64,000 nucleotides of DNA, from assembly GCA_905250025.1 (NCBI GenBank), contig CAJNOJ010000117.1, positions 62,001-126,000 of the forward strand. Direction: 5' to 3'. Positions 1 to 13,100 of this stretch are shown piece after piece. Origin of the DNA: Adineta ricciae. Its lineage: Eukaryota > Rotifera > Eurotatoria > Adinetida > Adinetidae. Each line of letters starts with the position of its first letter. Position 1 is the first letter of the stretch. The notes under the pieces were generated by a model. It did no database searches, was not told where the DNA came from, and worked only from the letters and a program-made list of their open reading frames with translations. A program made the position numbers and the translations under genes.

Positions 1-1614
1 GGAACATCGTTTTCTTCATTGTTTTCGAACAATTGAAAAAATTGAACAAAACTTAGTGGTTTGTTGGTCATCCTTCTATTTCCAGTTAGTTGGATAGACT
101 GACAATTGATAACCGCCCTCGTATTCGTTCTTTCTCTAGTGGGAATCAGGGATTCTAACAGTAAACAAGCGTAACAAATCTTCAAAAATAAATCTAATCG
201 ATTTTTTTGTGTTGTATTTAAGAAAACTTTATGTTTTTCTTCTTTTATTTAAACTTCATGTTGAAAATACGAAAATCAAAACATCGACAAGCAGATCGGT
301 TCTATTGAACTTTGGACGTAATGAATATTTTTCCCGAAGGTGACACAATACAAATAAATAATCTATCTACAAATGATTTACCTGCCAGGTTTCTACGCAG
401 ATGATTTCAATGACATGTTTAGTGATGTGTGAACATAAAATTGTCACGATTATTTGAAAAACCAATTTTTACTAAAGGAACTGAATCGTTGCGAACGAGT
501 ATCTTTTTGATGTACATCGAAATCTACTAGATTGTTTGACTTAAACTATGACGAAACACTCGCTAATTGACACAGATTTTGGTTTTTGTACGGATTAATA
601 TCGTGCGCTATGTGTCGTATCCAATAGCGATTGGGTTCTTATCTCATTAATAAAAGCTCCGAAGATTAATAGGTAGATAGCGATAAACTATTGTTTTTTG
701 TAAGTGATGGTGACATATTTGAATCTAAAATATTTTTCTGTTGCCGATCGACGATCAAATAGGATCGATATTTCGTATATGTTTTTACCAAAATGCACAG
801 ATTTTCATGCTTTATTAATTGAAATCTGAATCCAACCATTCCATAAACTGGTAAAGGATTTTCCTGATCAAAGAAAGTTAAAATTACACATGCATACCAC
901 ACCTTCAATAATCGAATAGCAAATTTGTTTCATATGTGACATTTCCTTTTGATCGCGAAACCTAATCGAAACAAATTATATCACATGACTGAAGGGATTG
1001 AAATTTACAAATGAGAGGTCATATTTGAGAAACACAAGCAACCGCGACGAGATCGTCGTACACTTTTCAAAAGAGCAGACTAACTTTTCATTTGGAAGGT
1101 CTTGTCCCTCTTCAAGAGAACGCTAGGAAGTTTTTAGTCATATTCATTTATGTCATTGAGACTCTCTCTTCGACATATCCTACACAATTGAAAAAAAATG
1201 TCATTTGTGATACGCGTAGCGAGCAAATTCGTTAACGCTCGATTTGCAATAGGTATTGTTCGAATTAGATAATCGAAAAAGCATTTGTATTGCTCCCACC
1301 TATGCAAACGATCTCTTTAATTAGCGTTTCGTTAAGTAATTCATTGTCTTCGTTTATTTATTGTATGTCCGTATAAAAAGAAAATGAATGAATGACATTT
1401 GATATATCTTCAAATGTGTCAATATATCGATAACAATAACGCATATTGCCCTAACACATCAAACATAATTGGATTACTGTTTTGAATCGTATGTTTTCAA
1501 GGATTTTTCGTATTTATTAATGTGTCATATTGTCTGCCTGAGAATGGGACGTTAAAGTATTCACATTGATTTCGAAAAAAGGATAAATGACATAGCTATC
1601 AGGTCAAACCTAAC
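1..1614. other. Intergenic, no gene recognised
   Basis: AT-rich sequence with only short ORFs that show no domain, no consistent splice chain and no protein-like composition. It probably holds upstream regulatory DNA for the bZIP gene that follows. I see no RNA gene or repeat array in it. Confidence 0.5.
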
Positions 1615-1622
1615 TATAAATA
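1615..1622 (+). promoter_or_regulatory. TATA box of the bZIP gene
   Basis: TATAAATA lies 64 nt upstream of the ATG at 1686, a workable distance for a TATA element with a short 5' leader. Called by motif and position only. Confidence 0.45.
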
Positions 1623-1685
1623 CAGTGTGAAAATGTAAATAAGCATTATCACAAACGTTTCTTTGTAATTACAATCACGAAAGAC

Positions 1686-2340
1686 ATGTCGTACAATTCT
1701 CAATCTTTATTCGACGATTACGATATTGATACTGAAACATCGTCATCATCATCATCCACCTTATCATCAGAGTATGCGATGCCAGATGAGGTATGTAATC
1801 AGATTTGAATCTCTATGTTTAAATAATATCTTGTTTTTCGATTAGACATCTGTGCAGACTGCGAAGATTCAGAGCACAAAGAGCAAGAATTCCAACTCGG
1901 GTTCGATAGTTGTTGACTATGGTCCAATTCGTGTTTTCCACCGACGGTGTGTGGCGCAAACTTTGTCAACTGGCCGGCGATCGAAAGATGAACCACTGGA
2001 CGGTGAAGAAGCAACTAAGCGTGAAGCTCGCCGTGTCAAAAACCGCATCGCCTCTCGAGAATTGAAAAAAACGCGTGATGCTATTGAAATGAATCTTGTT
2101 GAAAAACTAAAAGAACTTGAAGCGGAAAAAGATCGACTACAAACGCAACACAAAGAACTCGAAGCGCGAAAAGCTCAACTCAACCGAGCGGTTTACAATG
2201 CCAAACAAGCACCATTGATTCCACTAATAACAGATCTGAACTTTTCTACATTTCTTCAACCGGAAGAACAAGAAAACTTACTCGAGCATGTCTATTCCCT
2301 ATTGGAAAATACCTGCCAAGAACCTTGTATGTCTGATTAA
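1686..2340 (+). CDS. bZIP transcription factor
   Basis: Two exons, 1686-1790 and 1846-2340, joined in phase 0; 199 residues. The N-terminus is acidic and serine-rich. The middle holds a bZIP domain at about residues 90-145: a basic region (KREARRVKNRIASRELKK) with the conserved Asn and a Lys where most bZIPs have Arg eight residues later, then a charged heptad-repeat coiled coil (LVEKLKELEAEKDRLQ). The C-terminus (LEHVYSLLENTCQE) is a short acidic, possibly activating segment. It should dimerise and bind DNA in the nucleus. The subfamily (CREB/ATF, C/EBP, XBP1) cannot be assigned by eye. An AATAAA signal sits at 2381. The start is the first ATG after the TATA box. Confidence 0.8.
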
Positions 2341-2614
2341 TAATTTTCTTGTATAGTAAATCTGTTTTCTTTGATTTGGAAATAAAAAGATAAAAATCCG
2401 AATTGGAAACGATTTTGTTATTGACTGAAAAAGAACGCCATCTAGTAATGTCATGCGATGAATAGTTCGCTCTACCAATCGTATGAAGTTATGTGTTTTT
2501 GTTTTCAAGAGATTGCTTATTTTAGTTGAAATTTACTTTAATCAAATACGTCAGGACAACTGAATATCGAATTCGCAAGATTTGCCTTTTAGATCAAAAT
2601 TCTTTGTTCAACAA

Positions 2615-4261
2615 ATGGCAACATTAGATCAATTCGTTGTAAATATCCGACAATTGTCAACCGATGGGAAATTTAGCGACTTAGCACAAACATTAAGTAA
2701 TCCGAGTATTGACCATTTAAGTAAAAATATTCAATACATCGATTCAATCATCGCTACATTCCCTCTACCGGATTATTCAATGGTAAACGAACACTTTCGA
2801 AAAATCTGAACATCTATTTTAAACAGCGTATGCTTGTTCTCTTTCTTCTAGTGTATGTTAGCTTGTTTACATGCGATTGCCAAGGCACCGAATATACCTA
2901 ATTTTGATGCATTTCTATCCCAAGTTGATAATTTCATTCAGACAAGTTCGGCTGAACAAGTTCAATATTTGCCTCAATACTTATGTGAGATATGTCATGT
3001 CATAACAGAACAACTTCGGAAAGAAAATCGCGCTCGTTTGGGTAGGTCATTACCAAAGGATCGAATGTAAAAAGGAAAGAGAGTCGTGTGTATTTGTTTA
3101 AGATGAGGACACTTCTTGTTTTTTCTTCATGTAGATATTCTATAGATCAGATGACAGCCTTCACATTTGAATTTAAGCCGATGTATGCTAAAAGATGTCT
3201 CGAGAAATACATGTTATTATTGATAATAAAAATGAGACGAGTGTGTGCGTGCAATCGAATGAAATGTGACGGTGGATTGTTGTTTTAGGAGTTCCAATTC
3301 TTTATCGCGCAATTGAGCTTCTACGTCGTGAGCCCGGTCAATTGTTATCTATCCATTCTGATCTTTATCAACTATGTCTTCTTTGTCAATGGTTCGAGCC
3401 TGCATTAACTTATCTGGACACTGACATCATTGATATAAATCGTGAAAATGGAAAATTCGATGTCAAACATCTTCTTCTTGCTTATTACTACGGTGGAATG
3501 ATCTATGCTTGCATTAAACAGTTCGATCGTGCAGGCAACTTCTTCGAGAACGTCATAACCGTTCCATCACAAGCCACATCTGCGATCGCCATCGAAGCGT
3601 ATAAAAAATATGTTTTAGTGAAATTGATATCCGGTTCGATTCCAGCGAACCCATTGCCAACTTACACAAGTCGAACTGTTCAACAAACCATCGGCAGCGT
3701 ATGTGGTGCCCAATATACTGAATTATTCAACATATTCAACAATCAAACATTAGCCCAATTCGATGAATTCGTCAATCGTCATCGTGACCAATATGCTCGT
3801 GACAGAAATTTAGGTTTAATCAAACAAACGCGCACCGCATTTATATGCAATAGTATTCAACAACTAACGAAAACATTTCTCACTGTATCGTTGAAAGATC
3901 TTGCTAATCGAGTTCAACTCCAATCGACAACTGAAGCTGAAAGATATCTTCTTGATATGATCGAGAATGAACAAATATTTGCATCAATCAACAAACAAGA
4001 TGGTAATATAAGGCATTTTTATGCATGTAGATGTTTTTTCGCTGTTATTTGCTCTACGTAGGCATGGTTATATTTCATGGTTCACCGGAAAAATTTGATG
4101 CGAATAATATGCTAGCGAAGTTACAAGATGAAACCGAAAAACGAATGCAAGCTGAAAAACAATTACGAGAATTAGAACGACAAATATCATTAAGTAAAAC
4201 GTACATTCAACGAACGCAACAGTCAAGTCTCTACCATGATCGTCCGAAAGGTCTTAATTAA
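2615..4261 (+). CDS. CSN3: COP9 signalosome complex subunit 3
   Basis: Four exons: 2615-2782, 2852-3041, 3289-4002, 4062-4261; 423 residues, equal to the usual animal CSN3 length. The N-terminal helical repeats (MATLDQFVVNIRQLSTDGKF, LLAYYYGGMIYACIKQFDRA) and the C-terminal PCI/winged-helix region (roughly 200-370), with DGMVIFHGSPEKFD after it, follow CSN3. The tail is a charged coiled coil (ETEKRMQAEKQLRELERQ). CSN3 is a scaffold subunit of the COP9 signalosome, which removes NEDD8 from cullin-RING ligases. The 247-nt second intron is long for this window. All four exon joins keep frame and produce family-typical sequence. Confidence 0.92.
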
Positions 4262-4510
4262 TCGTTCGACAGTTGTTGATGAACATTCGTTTCTCTTTTA
4301 CTTATTTGATATATTCTAACATAGAAACATACGTTTTTCATTTATTTTTTAAATCAAGAAAAAAAAACACCAAATATGAAAAAGACTATTCGACTTGTAA
4401 AAAAAGCAATAACAACATCGTTTTTCTCCTTCTCTTTTTCTTATTTATAGACCACATGTACAACAAATAAGCTGTTCTTTCATTCGAACACTTCAATTCG
4501 ATTTCGTAGA

Positions 4511-6404
4511 ATGCAAAAATCTTCATCACTTTTCAGACCGAACACATTTCGTGATAGCAATGAGGTATCTGTCGAAAAAGCTTTACTATTATTCAATTAA
4601 CCTGCTTGATTCTTTCAGACCACAGCTAAGCACGACTTGATGGAACCATCAGCGCCGGTAGAAGAACGTATGGAGTTGAATTCTCCACCTCAATGCTCCA
4701 TGGTTTGTCCGGTTGAAATGGATGATCAATCATCACATCATATTACTAATCGAGTATGTTTTATAGAATTGCATTTTCCTCTTCCGCGATACAAATTTCG
4801 TGCAAAATAAATATCTGCACCTTTCTATTTTCTTTCTTTTTCTGTTCTCTATTGACCTGTAGGTTTTTTCTCGTTCTGTGTTTGAATGAATCGAATACAT
4901 GTTGATAAAAGGAAAGAAAAGAGAAATAACTACAGTATTGAAATTTGTTTCTTTTCATTTCTTCGACTAACTGCTGTTTGAGTCTACCTTTATTGGACAG
5001 TTTGTGATGGAAGAGGGGAAGAAACATAGATACCGATCCGCATCAGCGATAAAGCAGGGATTTGATCAATTACAACGTGTCTTTAAATCCGATGAAGTCA
5101 AACAAATTGTTGTAAGCATTGGGAAAAAGAAAGGGAAAAACAAGAGATTTATGTTTGTTTTAGCCTCTTATGAAATCAATCCTTCGAGTTAATAATCACA
5201 ATGACAATGATGAATCTAATCAAGAACAAATTGGACGTGAGGAAATGAGTCATAGTGATAATATAGCTCTAGAAGCTTCTGGTTATGATCAAAGCCGACT
5301 GGCGGATTTAAGTGCCGATGAAGCTTTTGCTCTTCAACTTCAACAGGAAGAATATTCCAGAGATAGTTTAGCAACAGCTCGACATCCTTTCCTCCCATTT
5401 CGAGTTGCACCTGACGATGAATCAGCAACAGCGAGCGCATCGTCATACGTTATGGTTGATGAACATCCGAATTTTCAAAATGATGAAGAATTGGCATCAT
5501 ATCTGCACAGACAAGAACAGGTTATGGGACCACAACATTATCCATACCCAGGAGCATTCTTTGGTCCACGCCAACGATCGAATGAACATTCTCAATCCGG
5601 TGAAAATGATAATGAACCTGTCGTACATTCACCTTACCCAACATTTCCATTTCAACCTCATTCTCACAATGAAGATGACAGTGATGAAGAAGATGCTTAT
5701 CCAAACATGCGTCACCCATTGTTTCAATATCTTCTTCAACGAAATGGGCCTGTGCCTGAAGACATTCCAGCGTTCTTTGCTAGTTACCCTCGACGAAGAT
5801 ATCGTCGTTCAGGCAACCTACAAGACACAGAAGAAGATTTTGGTCCAGAAGATTACGAAGTAATTCATTCTAATTCTTGTCAATATATTGTTTCATCTAT
5901 CATTGTTATTCTAGCGATTGCTTCGACTTGATGAGACTGTTCATAAGAAGAAGTTAACAAAGGAGCAAATCAACTCCATTCCAATCGAGTCATTTCATCC
6001 TACATCGAATACAAATACTGATGAAGAAAATAAATGCGGAGTATGTCTCGATCTATTCGAAACCAATCAGACACTACGGCGTTTTCCGTGTCGGCATGTC
6101 TATCATAAAGAATGTGCTGATCGTTGGTTACAGGTGATCTTTATCTCTCGAACGAATTTTGTGTTGAATTGTTCTGGTCGATTTTTAGGAAAATAATGTA
6201 TGTCCAATCTGTCGAGAACCACCAGTGAAAATACAATCAGCGCCAAATTCTCGTCATCATCGGCCTACGAACTCGAATCATCATCACAATCACAATCAGA
6301 ACCATAATAATCGGCGATCAACGCATACTAATCGAAATCCGACTTCTCGACCTAACACTAATTTTGGTAATTTGCGTCGAGGAAGTTCTCAACGACCATC
6401 GTGA
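4511..6404 (+). CDS. RING-H2 E3 ubiquitin ligase (476 aa)
   Basis: Six exons: 4511-4564, 4619-4753, 5001-5111, 5164-5859, 5915-6133, 6189-6404. A C-terminal RING-H2 finger is split by the last intron: CGVCLDLF, then CRHVYHKECADRWLQ, then CPIC, in C3H2C3 order. The middle is acidic and disordered and carries two related short motifs, DEAFALQLQQEEY and DEELASYLHRQEQ, like the D-E-x-x-A-x-x-L-Q helices found in some RING ligases and ubiquitin-binding proteins. The tail after the RING is rich in His, Asn and Arg. No transmembrane segment is seen, so a soluble ligase is likely. The substrate is unknown. The start is the first ATG that opens a continuous splice chain; an AATAAA lies at 6618. Confidence 0.82.
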
Positions 6405-6480
6405 TATTAGTTCTTTAATTTTTGTCTGGTAATTCTGAACTTTTGATATATACGTATTTCTATATATGTATCAATAATAA

Positions 6481-6500
6481 TGTGAGTGTGTGTGTGTGTA
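6481..6500. repeat. (TG)n microsatellite
   Basis: Short TG run in the 3' flank of the RING-H2 gene. Similar simple repeats lie at 10643-10669 (GTC/GTT), 18252-18273 (CA), 35848-35866 (TA), 43589-43612 (TCGT) and 62903-62924 (GA, inside an intron). Confidence 0.7.
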
Positions 6501-6821
6501 CAATTCTTTCCTGATGAAAACCCCTTGAATATATTTATTTTCCTCCTTAATGAAACAGTCATGAAATTCTTTTTCCTTTTCTTTACTGTATTTAGCCAAA
6601 AGTCATTTCAGCAGAACAATAAAACATTATACAGCACTATTTCGTCGAATATACATGAAAATTCTTTCTTCTTTTGTATTCCAATTACGTGATCGATTGA
6701 CAAACAGTTTCAGAAAAGTAATCCATATCAACATGTCGAAGAGTAAAACAACAGTAAATATGGACGAAATTTGACCTACTGATGGGCATCGAACAATCGA
6801 TAATCAAGTATAAGTCAAGTG

Positions 6822-7218
6822 AATCAATTGACACTCTTCATAGTATCAATCATCATCTCTATGAACTGACCTAAACGCAACGTAGTTACGAAAACATTCG
6901 ATCAGGTTTTTCTTGCAACACAGCATTGAAATTATTTGACAACAATAAAAATGATGATGTAGACAATGCTGCCGGTAGATTTCAAGGAGATTCCATCGTT
7001 TTCGATTATAGTTACGCGTATAAGAAAAACGAGACTAATTCATTATTCACAAGCGATATGTCATGTTTAAATTTATTCCATTCATTGTAAAAATCACCGA
7101 TATGCCAAACATCAATGATCCAACTTATCTTCATATTTCCTCACTTCTCTGTGTCGATGATTTATCATTACGTCACATTGACGCTTATCGACATCTGTTG
7201 AGAACATCTAACATCTAG
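6822..7218 (+). pseudogene. Decayed coding remnant, family unknown
   Basis: Two protein-like stretches lie in different frames. The first (about 6822-7087) reads SIDTLHSINHHLYELT, an in-frame TAA at 6872, then a 71-codon run with balanced composition, ending in TAA at 7088. The second (about 7064-7218) is in another frame and includes LHISSLLCVDDLSLRHIDAY, ending in TAG at 7216. No GT-AG pair joins them cleanly. One internal stop plus a frame change suggests an inactivated gene fragment between two RING-H2 genes. I do not recognise the family. It could instead be chance open sequence. Confidence 0.4.
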
Positions 7219-7424
7219 CAATAATTTCAATGGAAAGAAAGATAAGCAATGAAATCTTACTCATTCTTTACATTGTACGTCGATGTTTAAGTACAAAAAA
7301 TCGTTTCAGTGATCGACGGCAAAGTTTTCTCTTTCGAAATTTCGTTCTCATTGGCAAAGATAGGCGTATTCACACAAGAGTTTCTTCAAGGTCAAGGTTA
7401 GAATGGTTTTCTTTTGTAGATATC

Positions 7425-8055
7425 ATGTCGACAAATAATCAACCCGACTCCTCACCCTCGAACGAACAAATCGTGGCTAATAATAATCCTATTACAACTA
7501 ATCAGACATTATCGGAAGGTATTTTATTACAATTGAGCGTGGAATACTCATCCAATCGAATTATTTAGATCAAGTACCAACATCTGGAGAAGTTCTTGAA
7601 ATCGACGACGCTCTCGCTGATCAAAGTGATAGGTAAATGGAAGCATTTATGATTGTTCATGCTAATTTGATTGATTGTAGTTGGGAAACGGATGACGAGG
7701 GCGATTTTTATACCGAACCAACGACAGGTCGTTTGTCAGATCAAGATGATGATGATAATTTACTTAGTTTGGGCTTATCTAAACATCTAATTGAATGTTA
7801 TCCAATGAGCACTGCAGAAGAAGCATCTATAGTTGGCGTTGTATGTGATATTTGTCTGAATGAATATAAAACTCATGATAAAGTACGAACGATTCCATGT
7901 CTACACAGATTTCATACGAGATGCATCGATAAATGGCTTAAGGTAGAAGAAAACTCGACATTTTCAGGTTGAACCATTGATTTTCGTTTTAGAAAAGTTC
8001 GAAATGCCCAATGTGTCGAAGTGATTTAAAGAAACCGAAATGGTACAAATCATAA
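7425..8055 (+). CDS. Small RING-H2 E3 ubiquitin ligase (160 aa)
   Basis: Four exons: 7425-7518, 7569-7632, 7681-7942, 7993-8055. The protein has an acidic N-terminal half (DSSPSNEQ, SWETDDEGDF, DQDDDDN) and a C-terminal RING-H2: CDICLNEY, CLHRFHTRCIDKWLK, CPMCRSDL. The order C-x2-C, C-x-H-x2-H-x2-C, C-x2-C is complete, so zinc binding and E2 recruitment are expected. An in-frame upstream ATG at 7230 would add 65 residues, but TTTTGTAG just before the chosen ATG looks like a splice acceptor, so the short start is preferred. It lies downstream of another RING-H2 gene in the same orientation, but outside the finger the two share little and are not an obvious recent duplicate. Confidence 0.8.
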
Positions 8056-8403
8056 GAAAGGACTCTTAAGTCAAATCTACCTTCTCTCAATGTTAATGTT
8101 ACTTTTTTTTCTCTTGTTATATCGAACGGTACTGATTCTCTTTCTATTTTTCTTTCTTATTGCAATTTTTCTTGAATTCTTTATGTGAACAGTCAACCGA
8201 TCGAGAGCAAACGCATCAGTCATCTAGATTTAATCTCCTAAGATTCGTTTTCTATTTTGACTAACAAAAATACACATAAATAGGATCTGTAGAATGAAGC
8301 AAATCTGTATTTTTCATAGATATATTCTAATAGGTTTCAATGGATAAATATTTTCACTTACTTTTTTTCAGATGAAGATCAGATTTAAGTCTTTTCACTC
8401 ATA
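8056..8403. other. Intergenic, nothing recognised
   Basis: AT-rich spacer between the small RING-H2 gene and the PLAT gene, presumably holding the 3' UTR of one and the promoter of the other. Confidence 0.5.
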
Positions 8404-10168
8404 ATGACATTCATATCTTTGCTGACCCTCGTATTTATTTTGCTTCCGTCGTATTCGGCAGAAAGTAAGAAAAGATGATGATTTATTCTCGAAATTCTTT
8501 GATATGCTTTCAAGGTTGGACAATTACCGTCTATACGGGAGGACAACGGTTTGCTGGAACTGATAGTAATGTTTATATTAGTTTAATTAACTCGAAAAAG
8601 ACCAATTCGAAAGAACAGCAATTGACACATTACAATTGGATACCTGAAAAAAATGTTTTTCCAATACGAAATTTGTTCGAAACGGGAGCTAAAGATCGAT
8701 TTCGTATTTGGACTGGTAATCTCGAAACTATCGACAAAATTCTTGTAAGTCAATGTTCTTATTTCTCATGAAAAACAGCTCGATCAGATATAAGGATTGA
8801 TACTTTGAATAGCATCTCACTTGAATATGCAAAATAGAAAATAATTATGAGTCATATAACGAATTTATTGTGAGTTGAATATTATTATGACACATAACAA
8901 AGAACAAAAGCGTTTTTGTTCGATTCTATTCTGTGAATGAGATGGATTCTTCAATCAAACTTAAGAATTCTTGACATGATTGTCTTTCATAAGATGGTTC
9001 AATGATTTTTTTTCTCTTTGTTTTCAAAGAAAACCATGCGGCACAAATGAAACTCACGAAAATTTAATAAATACTTTCTCAGATCGACATTTGATACGTA
9101 CATACACATTCCAAATCATATCAGTACATTCTTTAAACATATTTCTATCTGTATGGATGAATTCATTTAGTACAAAACTCGTTGTCGTTTTTTTATCCAA
9201 AGATCATATTTGAGTTAAGAGATGTGAGACATTCTAATGATGTGTAATCATATTCAAAATCGAATGCACTCGTATCAATGACTAATTGCTAAGTTTCAGT
9301 TTTCATCTCGGGTATACACGAAATTCATTGGATCTATTTCTATGAATAGATTAGAATTGAACACTTCGAGCATTTCATGTGTGAATGAGTTAGAAGATTA
9401 AACTTGATATGTATATAATGCAGGGAAAATGAATACTAATGGAAGGATTCTGTTTAGATTCGACGTGATAATTATCTCCCATTTCAAGCGGATTGGCTGC
9501 TCGATCAAGTCATAGTTGAAAGTGATACTGATGGCAAGAAATACACATTTAAATGTGGTTGTTGGTTGAGAACAGACCGACCGTATATAACACTTTCTCC
9601 ATTCTCCGGTAATTGATAGCAAATATATGACAAAAATCAATGTTCTGATTTTGTTGATTTAGAACAAAAGTCTGAAGATCAAAGACAAACTAAAAAATCA
9701 TCTGGGAGTTTCAAACGAGCTTTCGTCATTATTCTTGTATTTCTAATTAGCATAAGTATTGGTATACTTTGCTTTTACCATGAATATCGTCGTCGGCAAC
9801 AACATTCAGCACTATCTATGACAGATACAAATGAACAAATACATCAGGAAACAAGTTGCCTTGATTCGTGTCATCCACAATCCGAATCACCATTGTCGAG
9901 AACTCAAAACTGGTTTGACACGATTCGACATTGGAAAGATCTTCCAGCAAGATTTTCATCAGAACGTCGCTCACGAGAGCTTCCATCATCTACAGTAGTT
10001 CCGGCAGCCGCTGCTCGGCCAGCATTGCCAACCAGTCCAGGAGATGAGCCACCATCGTATGAAGGTATGCCATTGAATGTGGAAAAAAAGCCTTTTTTGC
10101 TTAAAAATGTGCTTTTTCTTCTTCTAGATTTGTACCCCAATCGAAATGCTCGAAATTCCACTTTATAA
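8404..10168 (+). CDS. Secreted-PLAT, single-TM protein with PPxY tail
   Basis: Five exons: 8404-8464, 8515-8744, 9458-9608, 9663-10064, 10128-10168; 294 residues. Residues 1-19 are a signal peptide (MTFISLLTLVFILLPSYSAE). Residues about 22-145 match a PLAT/LH2 beta-sandwich: WTITVYTGGQRFAGTDSNVY, GAKDRFRIWTG, DWLLDQVIV, then KKYTFKCGCWL. One hydrophobic segment follows (167-186, AFVIILVFLISISIGILCFY) with a basic stop-transfer sequence. The cytoplasmic tail has Pro-rich parts and PPSYED at 277-282, a PPxY-type WW-domain ligand. PLAT domains bind lipid or protein and usually sit in larger proteins such as polycystin-1, lipoxygenases and RAB6IP1. The 713-nt second intron is unusually long here. 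Function is not known. Confidence 0.8.
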
Positions 10169-13100
10169 TACATTTTTCATTGCTAAAATGTATATGTGCA
10201 CGAACAGTACTTGGATACATATCGATGCGTTTTATATTTTTCTTTGTTCTCTCGTTTTTTTTTCATATTGTGTATATATGAATTTCTAGTCAATCACGTA
10301 CTTCGTTTTGAAAATATTGGACTGACGAATCATTTCATTTTTTCATGCCTTTTTTTCTATTATCTATCTTTTATTCTTTCTCTCTCTGCCTTCTTATGCA
10401 GGGAACACTTGTTTCCTTACTTAAAGTATCTGATATTGTAAATTGGACGATGGATTCTCTTCTTTCTCGTTTACTCTCTTACTTCTATCCATTACAATGG
10501 CGGTTCGCCGTCATCGTCTCAATCCTATGCTCGATTATTGATAAAAAAAAGACTTTGGTATGTAATGGTAACTTTTTTTCGCTTCGCTACAGGGACCAGT
10601 ACCAAACGATATAGGCACGATTGTGTGTGCGTGTAAAGATTGGTCGTCGTCGTCGTCGTCGTTGTTGTCGGCGAACATGCACTGAAGCCAGTGGTAGAAC
10701 GCAGAACACGAGAGAATATATGTATAGTGCCTTGATTATAATGATGTAAACTACCGTATGTATGGCTCGATGCGCATATGTGGGATACGTGGCCCACTGT
10801 ATACAAACTTGCTTGGTTGACTGCTTAGATTTGTACTTGTTTGCTTGCGAACAGTTCACTTTCATTTCGATTTGGCTGGTCGAATGAACAAGATTAGTGA
10901 TATAATCGTGTGTTTTCAACCTTTTCGTCGACATCTTTTCTCCGGTTTTTTTTTTCTTGTCCTTTCTTTGTTAGTTCTGACAACAACAGGCATTGACAGA
11001 GATACATAGATGTAAGAACACAAAAGAAGTCAGAATCTAGCTGTCATCATTACCGAAGATAACTCACAGTCGTTCTTTTAATTATCCAAAAAGAATGCGA
11101 TTGACAGAACGAACAACAGCAAACACATTGACATCTTTCTCTCTTTTTCTGTTGTGTACTTTGACACAACGTAATATTCGCAAAGCGACTTCTCTTTACT
11201 TGATGAATATGTGTACGTATTGCGGAAAATATAAATTGCTCTAAGGAACGACATTCGTTGTTCTATTATTCACATCAATTGATGTCGATGCAAGAAAGAA
11301 TACATGTATTGTTATTCGTGACTACTTATTTGTAGATTTCAATTAATCATAGGAAATACCTTTTTTGTTCAAAGAATAATTGATTCTCTCATTATAATAT
11401 TCGCAATGAGAGAATGACAGAACCAAATATGACGATAAAAGTCATTCTAATGGATGTAGAATGTCAAAATAAAATATATATGTAGATATAGTGATGATAA
11501 GTTAAGATAGATTAGACGATTATTTGCAGTGTCAAAGTAATTATCATTAGAATTTTTCTTGTGACCTTTTTTCCGAATTTGTTCTATCTATAGATTCGTT
11601 TTCGAGAGTAAAATAAGTACAAAAAAAAGTGTCTGTTGAGTTCGTCTTTCTCTCCGATATATATACATATACATCATTGATTCAACAGCTGGAAGAACTA
11701 AAAAATAATTAATATATTGCTGACTAGTTATACATGATACAACCAGACAAGAGAACAACTAAAGCATTGTAACAGACGTTGCCGATTGACGTATACTGAA
11801 TGTTGAATAGTTAGTTTTTCTTTGCTCAGTTTTGTTTGATTAATCAATCATATCACTTAGTTTTTAGTCTTCTATTCATGATCGATCGTTCGCTAAAGAT
11901 TTCTTCTATTACTATTACTACTCTATCGTTTCCTCTTTTTCTTAGTTTTAACTACGAAAGAAAAGAGGATCAAAAGTCATTCAATCAGCGAAGAAAAAGC
12001 CACACTCACTCGTTTCTCCTCTTCGTTGTTCAACATTATAAGCTGCATGATTGAGAACGAGACTTGATTTCCTCGATTTTCCGAACAAGATATGCTCGCA
12101 CGTTTACATAAGTCGAAGAGAGTAACATATACACTTCTTTTTCTTCTCCGCCAGGGTTTTGCGGTTGCTCGTTTTTATTCCTTTCGAAAAGAGTGAGAAA
12201 TCGACTACCTGTATATAACCAATACTTACGCCGATCGAAAATGTGACTGACGCTTGTTACAGATCATGAAATAATCAATCATATTATGTCTTTGACAGGC
12301 AAATTTATTTTTTTTTGGTAAAAAAATCGAACATGTAATTGGATATTAGAAAGGTGTACGACGAAATAAGTGCTGTGAAATGTGGCCAGGCAATATTTTA
12401 TACATATTGCCTTGATATATGTTGTCCCTTTTCTTTTTTTTCTATTTATTCCTCTTTTCTATATACATATACACCCGTATTTCATTCACGCATCAGTAAT
12501 CATGGCGGACGTGTCACTAAAAAACATTTTCCGCTTCTCTTTCTTACGTTACTCGCTGATCCACACGGTTTTTCTTTCTACTCTGGTGGTCTTCGTTTTT
12601 CCTCGCATTTTTCTTCAGCTTGACTATACAACTCATATAGGCACTAATAAGAATTGAAGATAGATTAACTCTATAATGAGTACGAGTGAAGAAAATACCA
12701 GTGGGTCAGCTGGCTGAACGTCTTCGTCGTTCTTTTCTTTTCCTTTCCTTTTCTTTCTTTTCTTTTTCTTCTATTATATCATCTACTGCTGTTCGAGCTA
12801 TGATGGTAATAGTAGTAACGTAAGTAATAGAAGAAAACCGAGGAAACCAATCATTCGATGATGTGCGTACGCGTGTATGTATGTTTCTGCCTGCCCAAAC
12901 CCTCTGTTCGTGATAATGATCAATCTAGAAAAAAGAAAAAAATTAGAAAAAAATATTCGCTCCCTGATGAGAAGAAGAAACACGATTGACCTGATAGTTC
13001 GGACTAGTTTTTTCTTCGCGAGGAAAGCGAAACATATGGATATTAGTATACGATCAGCTTTGCACCCATTATCACATCGATGCACTTTCAAAATTCATAT

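Noticed and set aside
7230..7424. Longer N-terminus for the small RING-H2 protein
   Set aside because: A splice-acceptor-like TTTTGTAG directly precedes the ATG at 7425, and the extra residues are not protein-like.
10345..10614. ORF containing MDSLLSRLLSYFYPLQW
   Set aside because: No signal, domain or splice chain; it lies in low-complexity DNA and overlaps unrelated minus-strand ORFs.
12676..12717. MSTSEENTSGSAG as first exon of the Na+/K+-ATPase gene
   Set aside because: The next exon must be joined in phase 0; every GT in this stretch would join in phase 1 or 2 and create a stop or the wrong frame.
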